Source: Solanum dulcamara
Taxonomy: Eukaryota; Streptophyta; Magnoliopsida; Solanales; Solanaceae
Assembly: GCF_947179165.1 (NCBI RefSeq)
Contig: NC_077242.1
Location: 33,229,097 to 33,293,096, forward strand
Reading direction: 5' to 3'
DNA: 64,000 nt
Positions 1 through 10,995 of this stretch are shown here, in pieces. The number at the start of each line of letters is the position of its first letter. Positions within the stretch are counted from its first letter, which is position 1. Both the position numbers and the translations under genes were made by a program. The notes under the pieces are model-generated. The model saw nothing but the letters and a program-made list of their open reading frames with translations, was not told the DNA's origin and searched no databases.

Positions 1-2021
1 GCCCGATTTCTCTTAACTTCGGAGCTAGCCAATAGACTAGTCGAGGAAGGCGAGTAAAGAAATGGTAACTATAGATACTTGAGTATAAATTTGGAATCTG
101 GTAAGTTAAAATTAGTAATCTTGGTATTACTCTCATGTTAAATAGGTTGAAGGAGAAACCAAACAAGCTGGACTACAATCGAGCTACTATAGGTATGTAA
201 AGCTATTCTCCTTTCTTTTGGCATATCTTCAAGTTAAGTAATGAATGATATGAGTTTGAGGGTAAATATACTCATAAATGCCAAGCATAATTCACAGCCC
301 TTACCTATTTATTAATGAAAGCACTTTTACAGTAAGTGAACTAGAGCTTCTTAAGCCTTCCATACGTTAGGAAGTGATGAGTTTGTAAAGCTATCCTTTT
401 TTTATTTTGGAATGTATTAGACATAAGTAATGGATATATGAAATGTGGGGGTAATTCCATTCCTAGAACCCCGAGTATGATTCATAATTCTTATCCACTG
501 CTTGATATGAAAACTCCTGCAATAGTTGAGTTGTTTCGTTTTAGGTCTTTTATGTATTGAAAAGCAGTATATGTAAAGCCTATCTATCCTTTCCATTGGA
601 ATGTCTTAAGTGTAACTGAATTGATATATGATATGAGTTTGGAGGGAGTTCCATTCATAAGTTTCGGACATAACTCATGACTCATGTACGTTCTTGGATG
701 CTAGAAGCCCTAAAGTAGTTAAACTACTACCCTCGATCCTTTTATATGTTGAGTAGTGACTGAGAACATAAGCTCCTATTTTGAAAGAATCTGTGATGAT
801 AAATGTCTCTGATTGCATAAGATGTGTAGCATTATCTTGATGCAAGTCTATGATTCCTGAGACTCCGTTTGGTATTGCCCCTAATGGCATTTAGAGGATA
901 CTTGAGATGATGATCATTTTGATCCTAAAATGATAGTTCATGATGATTGTTATACCGAGTCTTAGATGATGAGCTAATTACATATGGTGACTCACTACTC
1001 TACTCGTGTATGCTGTTAATATATCTTCCACCAAGTCCCATAAAGGGTAGGGTATGACTGAGTCCCATAAAGATCCGGGTATGATATATGATGACATAAT
1101 TATTCACCGAGTCCCATGAAGGGTCGGGTATGACCGAGTCCCATAAAGAGCCAGGTACAATATATGATGATATAAGCATTCACCGATTCCCATAAAGGGC
1201 TAGGTAAGACTGAGTCCCATAAAGGGCCGGGTAAGATATATGATGGTATGATTATTATGATAGTATGATTGTTTATCGAGTCCTTCACTAGATGGCCGGG
1301 TACGGTGCATATATGCATATGATAACCTAATGAAACCTTTGTGACATCAAGCCCCATAGTGGGCCGGGTACGATATGGGAGGATGATGTACCTGCCCTCA
1401 TTTTATAAGATGCATGTGTAGTGATTTATTAAATGTTATACTTGTTTCCTGCATCCCTAATTCTGTTGTAACCTCTTTTGTGCTGTGTTATGCTTTATAT
1501 ACTCAATACATGTATCGTACTGACCCTATTTCTTTGGGGGGCTGTGTTTCATACCCGCAGGTACAGATATTCATTTTGGAGATTCGCCAGCTTAGGATTT
1601 CCGCTCAGCTATGACAGAAGTGCTCCACTATTCCGGAGCCTAGCTTTTGGTGCTAATCTTCTAATGTATATATATTTTTATTCAGGGGTACTGCGGGGGA
1701 TCTGTCCTGCCATATATTGATGTTACTATTCTTAGAGGTCTATAGTTACGTGTATGTGGGTTAAGTGTAAGTTGTCTCAATTGTGCCTATACGACGTGTT
1801 GTAAATGTTTTGATGTTGTGGCAGCCTTGTCGGCTCATGTTCCCTTTCATGATATGGTACCGATGAAAGAGGCCACATATACATGAAAAAGATTTTGATC
1901 CATTGGGGTTTTTCTGTGTAGCATCACATTATTCAGAGTTCAACTTGACTATAACTGATAGGTATGTATACGGGGATCCAGGTTGGACCCCAATCGCATC
2001 CTACGGGGTTAGTTCATGACA
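1..2021 (+). mobile_element. LTR of family G (TGTTACACCCC type), 3' part; left end outside the window
   Basis: This is the 3' portion of a Ty3/gypsy-type LTR. It aligns with the complete solo LTR at 35085-38290. The block near position 10 matches about 36765. The block around 1555-1660 (next to CCCGCAGGTACA) matches 37820-37925. The end near 1970-2021 matches 38225-38290. It finishes in ATGACA and the sequence then becomes Athila-like reverse transcriptase, so it inserted into that gene. The expected right target duplication is TGGTT at 2022-2026, but the left one lies outside the window. Whether this is a solo LTR or the end of a full element cannot be decided here. Confidence 0.85.
1030..1375 (+). 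repeat. Tandem repeat of a 'gagtcccataaagggccgggta' type unit inside an LTR
   Basis: About seven imperfect copies of a core reading roughly GAGTCCCATAAAGGG plus CCGGGTA are spaced 40-80 bp apart, often in pairs separated by a 'tatatgatgat' spacer. The other full copy of this LTR (35085-38290) has essentially a single copy near 37615-37640. The array is therefore an expansion in this LTR or subfamily. It has no coding role; short ORFs across it are accidental. Confidence 0.8.
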
Positions 2022-2413
2022 TGGTTGGTGAATCATTCAAGGATTGCTTGTCTCATCTTCAAGATGTACTAAAATGGTGTGAAGAGTGTAACCTTGTGGT
2101 AAATTAGGAGAAATATCACTTTATGGTGAAAGAGGGAATAGTGTTGGGTCACAAGATTTAAGATAAAGTCATTGAGGTAGATCGAGAAAAGATTGAGTTA
2201 ATCACAAAATTACCTCCTCACATCTCCATAAAAGGTATTCAAAGCTTTTTTGGACACGCCGGATTTTATCGCCGCTTCATCAAAGACTTCTCCAAAATAG
2301 CACAACCTTTATGCAAACTACTAGAGAGGAAGATGAAGTTTTTTTTTGATGAAGCCTGTCTAGAAGCATTTGAATAGTTGATGAAAAGGTTAGTATCTGC
2401 TCCTATCATTATT
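2022..2413 (+). pseudogene. pol: Athila-like reverse transcriptase fragment (connection/RNase H entry)
   Basis: Translation in the plus direction gives the C-terminal part of a Ty3/gypsy reverse transcriptase. It runs from just after the catalytic YxDD motif (VGESFKDCLSHLQ) through HFMVKEGIVLGHK and SFFGHAGFYRRFIKDFSK to RLVSAPIII. The wording is typical of the Athila (non-chromovirus) lineage. In-frame stops occur after CNLVVN, after LGHKI and after CLEAFE. The catalytic DD should lie left of the window because the LTR at 1-2021 interrupts the gene right after it. The frame resumes at 4779 after the solo LTR at 2414-4773. Confidence 0.88.
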
Positions 2414-4773
2414 TTTCACGACCCAACCTAGGGCCTAGTCATAACATGGAGATTGAAACCCCAAAGAGCTCTAATCAAGCCTCTTGTACATATCATAAGC
2501 ATACATAAGGTAAAATATAAACGCGGAAACATCATCAGAGAGTCTAAAACCATGAATAGAAATATGAAAATGTGTTATGACAACATAGACTCAAATATAC
2601 GTCCAACTAGATACCTTTAAACATGAGTATGGGTGGGGGCTAAGACATTTCCCTAGATCACCCTGAATATATAACATAAGCGAAAGTATTTTGAAAAAAA
2701 ATAGTAATCAATTTGAAACTAGTCCCCGGTGAATAGGATTCACCACAACACCTTTGAATAGTAACACCTACTAGTCACATGGACAATAAGGATCTTCAAC
2801 CTCAACCCCTACATTATGAGAAAATGTAAGTAAAAAGTATTCATTAGTACGTTAGAGTGTACTAAGTATGAGGGTGTGACATGCAACGTAAATCATGAAA
2901 TAAAAAGGTCAAGTAAAACACATGATAAGATGGAATACGTAAAGTCATGAGAAAAATCATATTGACCAAAATATTTAAAAACATAAATTCAAGTTATAAC
3001 ATACTTAGGAGCTCATACATATGTGGGATAGGAACCATAACCGATAATAAGACCATATGAGCTATAACATGGAATCCGAGAAAAATCATATTGACCAAAA
3101 TATTTAAAAACATAAATTCAAGTTATAACATACTTAGGAGCTCATACATATGTGGGATAGGAACCATAACCGATCTCATGAGAAAAATCATATTGACCAA
3201 AATATTTAAAAACATAAATTCAAGTTATAACATACTTAGGAGCTCATACATATGTGGGATAGGAACCATAACCGATAATAAGACCATATGAGCTATAACA
3301 TGGAATCCGATGATACGAAGGATGAGACTACTTTGCCAAGGTAGACTCCCAATCATGAACATGTGCTATTTGTGGATCCACTAGCTAGGCCATAAAAGCA
3401 ACATACAATGGCACGTAGTTTATGGGACATGAGGCTGCTACTAAGGCTTTTGGTAGGCCCCCCCACCTCAAGTCCACTCGGTGCTAAGTCAAATCCCAAG
3501 GAATACATACATAACATAAGATCATAATTTCATATATCATAGTCATGATCATAGGTTTAAAATCACAGAGTAGCTGATTTTTATAACATACTTGTAATGT
3601 GAGAATTGTTCTTTCATCATTACAATCATTTTTGCATAATTCATATCGTTAGGCCTTAGGTCACCACATAGGGTCCTAAGTCACCTTACTTCATAACTTG
3701 TATGAAATTCCATAATTTGAGACATACTTATAATTCATGATCATAATGGAAATACATAGTCATAATTCATACTTTGAAAATTCATGACCATAGCTTGAAC
3801 TTAAAAGTAGGGTATGACATGAATGCATGATCAATTGACTTGAAAATTATGAACTTAACTTAAAAACATGCTTAATCATAACTTTATATCAGCCCATACA
3901 TAATTCATATAGATAATTTCATTAGGAAGTATAATTGAAAATACTCATAATTTATATCATGAACCCTAGAAATAAAAATAGGAGAATTAATGGAAAAACT
4001 CTTCAATTTAATTTAATAACCATCAATTTATATCAAAATAGTTTCATGATAATGCTTTAAATCAAAGTTCATGCAATTGGAATAGATGTCATAAAACCCA
4101 TACAATACCATACTTTAATTTGATAAAACACTTTGAGAAATTAATTGGGCTTCATGGATGAAAGGGTCCATGAATCAATACCCACATACTTTGAGTGAGA
4201 ACACCAATTAATTTGGAAGAACTTGAGAATTTTGATGGAGAAATTGAGTGAATTTGCTTGAAGTCTTCAATGGAAATCCTTGAGAGCCTTTTTGTAGAGT
4301 GAGAAATATTTGATAGTTGAATTATAGAAGAATAAATGGAATTAGAGATTTAGGTTAATTTATAGGGTTGAATTAGATCCTAAAAACGTCTAGGTTCATT
4401 AACTAATAATTTGGAAAAAGTCTAAAATGCCCATTAAAAAAAACTCAATTCAGTCGGAAGACCTTCCTAGGTCCGCGACGTGGATCTGTCGTGATCAACT
4501 CGACCAGAACTACTTTCCAGGTCTGCGATGTGGTCCTGTCGCGGACTACACTATTTTATGGATTCTTCAAAAATCTTTCTTCCGATCTACGGGTCCTAAA
4601 AATTCACCAGGACCATTTACTAGCAGGTTTTGACCCCCTGATCGATATTTCGAACTCGAATTTTCCAAAAAGATTAAGGATAATATATTAAATGAGAGGC
4701 CTATTTCCAAGTCATTCTTAAGGCACTTATGAGTATTATGTGATCATTGTTTTTAATTTTAAGAGATGTTACA
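2414..4773 (-). mobile_element. Solo LTR, Tekay-like family T, flanked by TTATT
   Basis: A 2360-bp LTR without internal domain lies in the Athila pol gene. The host reading frame runs up to ...SAPIII at 2413 and resumes as APDWENPFEV at 4779. The 5-bp duplication TTATT is at 2409-2413 and 4774-4778. On the plus strand the LTR begins TTTCACGACCC and ends GATGTTACA, the same termini as the LTRs of element T, so it lies in minus orientation. The expected terminal TGT is mutated to TTT. It formed by insertion of a full element followed by LTR-LTR recombination, a known process. A tandem duplication at 2949-3308 lies inside it. Confidence 0.92.
2949..3308. repeat. Three-copy tandem duplication inside the solo LTR
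   Basis: A block beginning GAGAAAAATCATATTGACC occurs at 2949, 3078 and 3180. The first spacing is 129 bp and the second 102 bp; the middle copy lacks the 27-bp tail that carries the motif 'accatatgagctataacat'. The copies look almost identical to each other although the LTR itself is old, so the duplication is more recent than the insertion. The repeated peptide it can encode (KIFKNINSSYNILRSSYI) is an accident of the repeat. Confidence 0.9.
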
Positions 4774-6170
4774 TTATTGCACCAGATTGGGAGAACCCCT
4801 TTGAAGTCATGTGTGATGCAAGTGGAGTAGCACTTGGCATAATATTGGGAAAAAGGCATGAAAATATTTTACATCCAATATACTATGCTAGAAAAGCCCT
4901 TAATGTTGCTCAAAGACACTACACTATGACTGAACAATAGTTGCTTGCCGTTTTGTTCGCTTTTGAGAATGGATCTTACCTATTGGGCACCAAAGTCATT
5001 GTACACACAGACCATACTGCATTGAGATATCTCATGGACAAAAAGGATGCAAAGCCAAGACTTATTCATTAGGTGTTGCTGTTATAAGAGTTTGACTTTA
5101 AAGTAAAAAACCAAAAAGGGACAGAAAACCAAGTTGCGGACCATCTCTGTAGGCTTGAAGAAGAGGCAATGTTAAAGTTGGTAGATGTAGTTGAGATAAA
5201 TGAAATCCTTTTAGACAAACAATTATTGACAGTATATCATGACTTAATTCCATGGTTTGCCGATGTTGCCAACTATTTGGTTAGCGATATAGCGCCATTC
5301 AATTTAAATGTTCATCAACGCTGCAAGTTCATGTACGATGTAAAGAAGTTCTTTTGGGAAGAACCATACTTGTTCCATGTTTGTGCAAATGGGATTATTC
5401 GTCGCTATGTTCCTAAGTTAGAGATGATGAGTATTTTAGAAGCATGACATTCGTCGCCTGTCGGCGGCCATCATAGTAGTATCCAAACAGCCTACAAGAT
5501 CCTACAATGTGGGTACTACTGACCAATAATTCATCAAGACTCTCATGATTTCGCCAAATCTTGTGATAGTTGCCAAAGGGAAGGAGGAATCTCAAGGAAA
5601 AATAAACTCCCACTCACCTCTATTCTAGTAATTGAATTGTTCGACATATGGTGAATTGACTTCATGGGACTTTTGGTTAGTTCAAGTGGAGTGAAATACA
5701 TCCTCTTTGCAGTTGACTACGTGTCTAAATAGGTTGAAGCCATCTCACTTCCTAACAATGAAGCAAGGAGTGTCACTTCCTTCCTCAAACGTAACATCTT
5801 CTCAAATTATGGTACACCAAGGGCAATAATTAGCGATTGAGATTCCCAATTTTGCAATTGATTGATCAAAGTGTTACTTGAAAAGTATGGGATTCGACAT
5901 AGTGTAGCAACTCCTTATCATTCACAAACTAGTGGACAAGTTGAAGTCTCAAATCCTGAAATCAAGAAAATAATTGCAAAGACGGTGAGCGAAAATAGAA
6001 AGGATTGGTCAAGGAAGCTTGATGACGCTTTATGGGCTTACCTCACCGCATTCAATACACCTATAGGTATGTCGCCTTATCAACTTGTCTTTGACAAATC
6101 TTGTCATCTGTATGTAGAGTTGGAACACAAAGATATGTGGGCATTGAAGATATTGCAAAGCAAAGGATGA
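4774..6170 (+). pseudogene. pol: Athila-like pol: RNase H and integrase, broken
   Basis: This is the continuation of the Athila pol gene after the solo LTR. RNase H is at about 4779-5160: FEVMCDASGVALGIILG, YYARKALNVAQRHYTMTE, then [21 protein letters not shown] and the end ENQVADHLCRLE. A linker follows, then an integrase zinc finger at about 5446-5600 (HSSPVGGHHS ... CDSCQREGGISRKN). The catalytic core runs to 6170, with IDFMG near 5657, AIISD near 5830, and the region with [17 protein letters not shown] followed by [13 protein letters not shown] and [10 protein letters not shown] count at least eight in-frame stops, including TGA right after the second catalytic Asp. It encodes no functional enzyme now. 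The Athila assignment rests on the zinc-finger and 'GQVEVSN' wording. Confidence 0.9.
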
Positions 6171-7244
6171 ATCAAATAAAAATGCTTTCCCTGTTGGTCG
6201 TACCATGATGATTGAACTGTTGACTAGGAAAGGATTATAGGCCATTTTTTACATAGCCCACTTAGCCTTAAAAGGACCAACCAAACATTGTTTTACCCTT
6301 TTTAACAAAAGATATAAGTTTCTAACAGACCCTTTTTGATCAAATAAACATGTGTTTCAAATACCCCTAATCCAAATGGTAATCACTTATTTTGGCCCCG
6401 GTCCCTCCTAGGAAAATGTGCACCTCAACTTAGGCTAAAAGCCTAAGTTGAGGGTGGCTACTATGAAAGGAAAGTGTGAAGAGAAGGGGTGTGAGAAAAG
6501 AAAAATAAAAGAGAGAAAAGGTTTGAAAAAGTGATGTGTGAAAAGGAAGAAAAAGGTGGTTGGATTAAACAGATAAATGGTTTAGAAAGAGTTAGCAAAG
6601 AGAAGCAAAAAATATAAGAAAAATATACAAACAAAAGCCACACCTAAGGCAAAAGCAATAAGAGAATACAAAGTGTGAAACGAAGTGTGGGTTTGAAAAG
6701 GTGGACTCAAAGTTGATGTAGTGATTGAGGAGGGAAGAAAGTCACTAAAATCTAAATGCACCACACCTGCCCCCGAGCCTACTTTACAAGCCGCAAAAGT
6801 CCTAGTGAACCTAGTTCAATAGTTCAAGAGTCTAAGTATTAAAAATAAGAGCAAGCCTATGGTATTGTCCATGAAAGTCTGAATTTCATTTGTCAGCATG
6901 AGTGTTTTTCCACGTACCTAAAGTTTAAAGAATAAATGCAATTCATGAGTGAAAAAGGGATTTCTTTTCAGTGAGGGCACAAGTGGCATTGTCTATATAG
7001 TCATGAAAATGGTGAATGTTGTTTTTGGCATGGTAATTGTTTATTGGTAATGAAGTGTGTAGTATTGATCCACATAAGTTATTCTTATTTGAAATAATGG
7101 TTACAATAGTATCATAAATAGAAATTGGAAAGGGTTGGGATTTAATAGCTGATGATTGCTGTATATTCTGAAATCTTGTTTTGCATAGAGTCGTTGTAGT
7201 ATAGTAGTGTCGCTTGAGGACAAGAAACTATTTTAAGTTGAGGG
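6171..7244 (+). other. Athila-like 3' non-coding internal region with polypurine tract
   Basis: About 1.07 kb between the end of pol and the 3' LTR contains no recognisable coding region. It holds a perfect hairpin (6423-6453) and a strongly purine-rich plus strand from about 6462 to 6570. It ends in GAGGACAAGAAACTATTTTA followed by AGTTGAGGG directly before the LTR. That last segment is the probable polypurine primer of plus-strand DNA synthesis. Long non-coding 3' regions are usual for Athila elements. Confidence 0.7.
6423..6453. other. Perfect 14-bp hairpin
   Basis: Arms CCTCAACTTAGGCT and AGCCTAAGTTGAGG are exact reverse complements with a 3-nt loop AAA. The right arm contains AAGTTGAGG, the same word found in the polypurine tract before the 3' LTR at about 7236-7244. 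Confidence 0.85.
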
Positions 7245-8737
7245 TGTTGACATACCGTGTATTTACGGTATTTTTAATGCTTTAAAACTTAATAATGTGC
7301 ATATCTTTTAAGTATATGTTAGCATATTTGATGTTGGTTGTGCATATTTTATAGGAAACTAAGTCGGAGAATTGATTGAGGAATCATAGCACTGAAGGAA
7401 GGTAATTTTTGAGGTCTACGAGCTCTGACTATGACTTGTCATTGGACATACGGGTCGTAGGTATTACTCATCAAAGCAACAGTGAAGAAAGGAAGGAGTA
7501 GTGAAGGAAACAAGCATGTTATACTGCTCGTCGACATTTTAAAGAGGCGTAGCAGTCAATCGTGGCTAGAGGTTGAAAGTAGTGAAAGGACAGTGTCTAC
7601 AACATAATTGATGAGTTGTCCTTAAGATAACGAGCCATAGAGAGTTGTCGTGTAGAAGAAGAATCCCTCATTATAAGATGAAAGAGTACGAGTTGGGTCT
7701 ACAGCTCGTCTAAAAGCTTACGACCAGTAGAAGTGAGTCATAGACCCGATCCGAATTTTAGTCTCCTATGGTTTCCAAATCTATATTTATTATAGAAAGT
7801 TAGTCTATAAATACACTTCTTTAGTTCAAATTTTTGTAAGTATGTTTTTGAGTTTGAGAATATAGCTTAAACTACTTTTGAGCTTTTATTCTTAAATTTG
7901 GGTTTTTATTATCGATATTTTACGTTCAGATTTTATTGAAGATTTTTGAGCTTTCACACTTCTGATTGTATGTTTATGATGTCTTTTAACTTAAATACTA
8001 TTAAGCATGAACACATCGCTATGAGTAGATAATTCCACAACTAGGGTTGTGGGAATCATGAAGAATTAATGACGTAGAACTTAATAAAAAGTAATTCTTG
8101 AATAGTGTGCATGCATGTATTGTTTTTCCCTTTGGTTTGATTGCTTTTTAACAGTGGCCAATGTTAGAACTCACCTCATCCTTAATTGATGGATCAAGAA
8201 GGTAGCATATGGGAAAAGGGATTAAACAACGAGATTTGGGGCTAATCATCGTCATCTAATTAGCTTGAACGGATCAAGAGATAGCTAAATCTGAGATCAT
8301 TGGTAATGATTAGTAAGGCATACACTCGTAGGCGGATCAAGTTACATAGTAAAATTTATCTATTTACCGGATCAAGGAATTTGGTGAAATTAACTTATCG
8401 ATTCTACATGTAACACACTAATAAAAAGGGTCTACTTAGTTAAGGATTCGTGGGAAACACGTAAAACCCTAGTTTCACTTCTTATTGATTTAAATCACAT
8501 TAAATCGTACTTTTGTTTGTTGACGTTTACTATTTGATTTATTTAGTTTATAAAAATACCCCCCCCCCTTTGTTTTCTCTTTTTACAGAAATAACTTGAT
8601 TACTAAAGCAAATAATTAATAATTGATCTAAAGTCTAAATAATATTCCTCGTGGGATCGACCCTAACCTTTGTTAGGTTCTACATTTGATTAACGAACGC
8701 TTTATGCTTCTTTAGGGAGGTGTAATTTTAGCATATA
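7245..8737 (+). mobile_element. Athila-like 3' LTR
   Basis: The LTR begins TGTTGACATACCGTG right after the polypurine tract. A TATA box is at 7806-7813 and a run of ten C at 8559-8568. Four 'GGATCAAG' words sit in 8189-8390. It ends near CTTTAGGGAGGTGTAATTTT, close to the wording usual for Athila LTR ends. The next bases (from about 8738, CACACCATGAATTC) are integrase of element B on the opposite strand. The exact right end is uncertain by about 10 bp because the left target duplication lies outside the window. Confidence 0.78.
7806..7813 (+). promoter_or_regulatory. TATA box of the Athila LTR
   Basis: TATAAATA sits about 560 bp into the LTR, followed by CACTTCTTTAG. This is the expected U3/R boundary region of a plant LTR promoter. 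Confidence 0.55.
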
Positions 8738-10995
8738 AGCACACCATGAATTCTTACCAACTCACGGACATACAACTTAGCGTAGTCTTCGGCACCATAA
8801 AAAGTCTTAACTGGTAGAAAATGAACCTATTTAGTCATTTGATCCACAACAACGCAAATGGAATCATATTGTTTCTTAAAATGAGGAAAACCTATCACAA
8901 AGTCCATATTCACATCTTCTCACTTTCAAGTAGGAATTTCAATAACTTGGGCTAAACCTACCGATCTTTGAAGCTTAACTTTAACTTGTTGGAAATTAGG
9001 ACACTTAGCCATAAATTCCTCTATATACTTATTCATGCCATTCCACCAATACACCTAACTCAAATCACGATACATCTTGGTGGAACCCAGATGAATCAAA
9101 TATTGGGAACTATGGGTGTCATGCAATATCAACTCTCTTAACCCATCAACATTAGGTACACACAAGCAACCTTGGTAATGTAAAACACCATCTTCCCCCT
9201 TGGGAGAAGCCTCAACAGCTTTTTTGGCAACCGACCTCTTCAACTCAACTAACACTGGATCATGGTCTTTCTTAGCCTTAACATCCGCTACAAGAGATGA
9301 TTCTGAACCATTATGCACAAGAAAACCTCCATCATTATAATCAACCAAATGCACCCCTAAATGTGCCAATCTATGAACATATTTGATCAAGTCTTTCTTA
9401 TCTTCCTCAACATGTGCAACACTACTCATGGACAATCTACTTAGTGCATCGGCAACCACATTAGCTTTGCATGGATGGTACAATACACTCATGTCATAGT
9501 CTTTCAATAATTCAACCCATCTCCTTTGTAGAAGGTTCAAGTATTTTTGCTTAAAAACGTTTTGTAGGCTCTTATGGTCGATGAACACATCCATATGGAC
9601 ACCATAAAGATAGTGTATCCAAATCTTTATGGCAAGCACAACCGCCGCTAGCTCGAAATCATGAGTTAGATAATTCCATTAAAGCACCTTAAGTTTCCTA
9701 GAAGCATAGGCTATCACTTTACCATGTTGTATCAAAACACAACCAATGCCAAATCTTAAAGTATCGCAATACATAACGAAACCATTGGACCCTTCTGGTA
9801 GAGTCAAAATAGGAGCGGTAGTGAGATGATCCTTCAACTCTTGAAAACTCTTATCATAAGCTTTCTACCTTTGAAATTTCTCCTTCTTTTGAGTCAACTT
9901 GGTCAAAGGTGATGAGATTGATGAAAACCCTTCCACAAATCTCCAATAGTATCCGGCTAGGCCCAAGAAACTCCTAATATCCAAAGAAGATAATGATTTA
10001 TGCCAGTTCTTAACCACCTCAGTTTTATTAAAATCAACCATAATCCCTTGAACGAATACAATGTGACCAAGAAAAGACACCTCACTTAACCGAAACTCAC
10101 ATTTATTGAACTTGGCAAATAATTGTTTGTCCCTTAGAGTGTGCAACACCATCCTTAAGTGGTTAGCATGCTCTTCCTCATTCTGAGAGTAAATCAATAT
10201 ATCATCAATAAACACTACTACAAGCATGTCCAAATATTATTTGAAAATCCTAATAATCAAGTCCATGAATGCAGCGGGGGAATTAGTCAAACCAAATGAC
10301 ATAACTGGGAACTTATAAAGGCCATAACTTATTCGAAATACCATCTTGGGAATATCACACTCCCTCACCCTTAGTTAGTGATAACCAGTACAGAGATCAA
10401 TCCTAGAGAAGTAACTTTCCCCTTATAATTGGTCAAACAATTCATCTATCCTCAAAATTGAATATTTATTCTTGATGGTTACTTTGTTCAATTGCCGATA
10501 GTCAATGCACATACATAGTGAACCATTCTTCTTTCTCACAAAAAAAATAGGAGCACCACATGGGGATATAGTTGGTCTAATGAAACCTTTGTCTAACAAG
10601 TCCTTCAATTGATCCTTCAACTTCTTTAATTCCACCAGGGCCATTCGTAATGAAGGAATAGAAATAGGTTGATTACCCGGAAGAAGGTCTATACCAAAAT
10701 CAATTTCTTTATTGGGAGGGATACCGAGTAGATAATCGGGAAACACATCCAGAAACTCATTAACAATAGGGACCGACTCTAGAGTAGAGGCATCAGAATT
10801 TTTATCCCTAACCCTCACAAGATGATATATATAACCCTTGGAAATCATTTTGCGAGCTTTAAGGCACAAAATGAATTGACCTTTAAATATGAAATTACTA
10901 CCCTTCCATTCTAAGATTGACTCATTTGGAAATTAGAATTTAACCACTCATGTTCTATAATCATTAGAGACATAACATGTATACAACCAATCCAT
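8738..10995 (-). pseudogene. pol: Element B pol: integrase, RNase H, reverse transcriptase (Tekay-like chromovirus)
   Basis: Read on the minus strand from right to left. The protease tail is at about 10990-10900. RT starts near 10760 ([37 protein letters not shown]), with the catalytic FIDD at 10201-10212. RNase H is about 9900-9450 ([29 protein letters not shown]). The integrase zinc finger is at about 9120-8990, and the core starts near 8910 and stops at 8738, where the Athila element entered. Stops and frameshifts break it near 10422, 10240, 9864, 9640 and 9054, among others. The second zinc-finger Cys is replaced by Phe (KCPNFQQ). The first two thirds of protease and the gag lie at 13721-15026, beyond a solo LTR. 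Confidence 0.9.

Noticed and set aside
1030..1375. Regularly spaced repeats considered as a CRISPR array
   Set aside because: Repeats are imperfect, spacing is irregular, spacers are also repeated, and the locus is a plant LTR.
3091..3291. ORF with a repeated peptide
   Set aside because: It is produced by the tandem duplication in the solo LTR, in non-coding LTR sequence.
6461..6764. Minus-strand ORFs rich in Phe, Leu and Ser, resembling membrane proteins
   Set aside because: They are the reverse of a purine-rich tract in the Athila 3' region; the composition explains the hydrophobic look.
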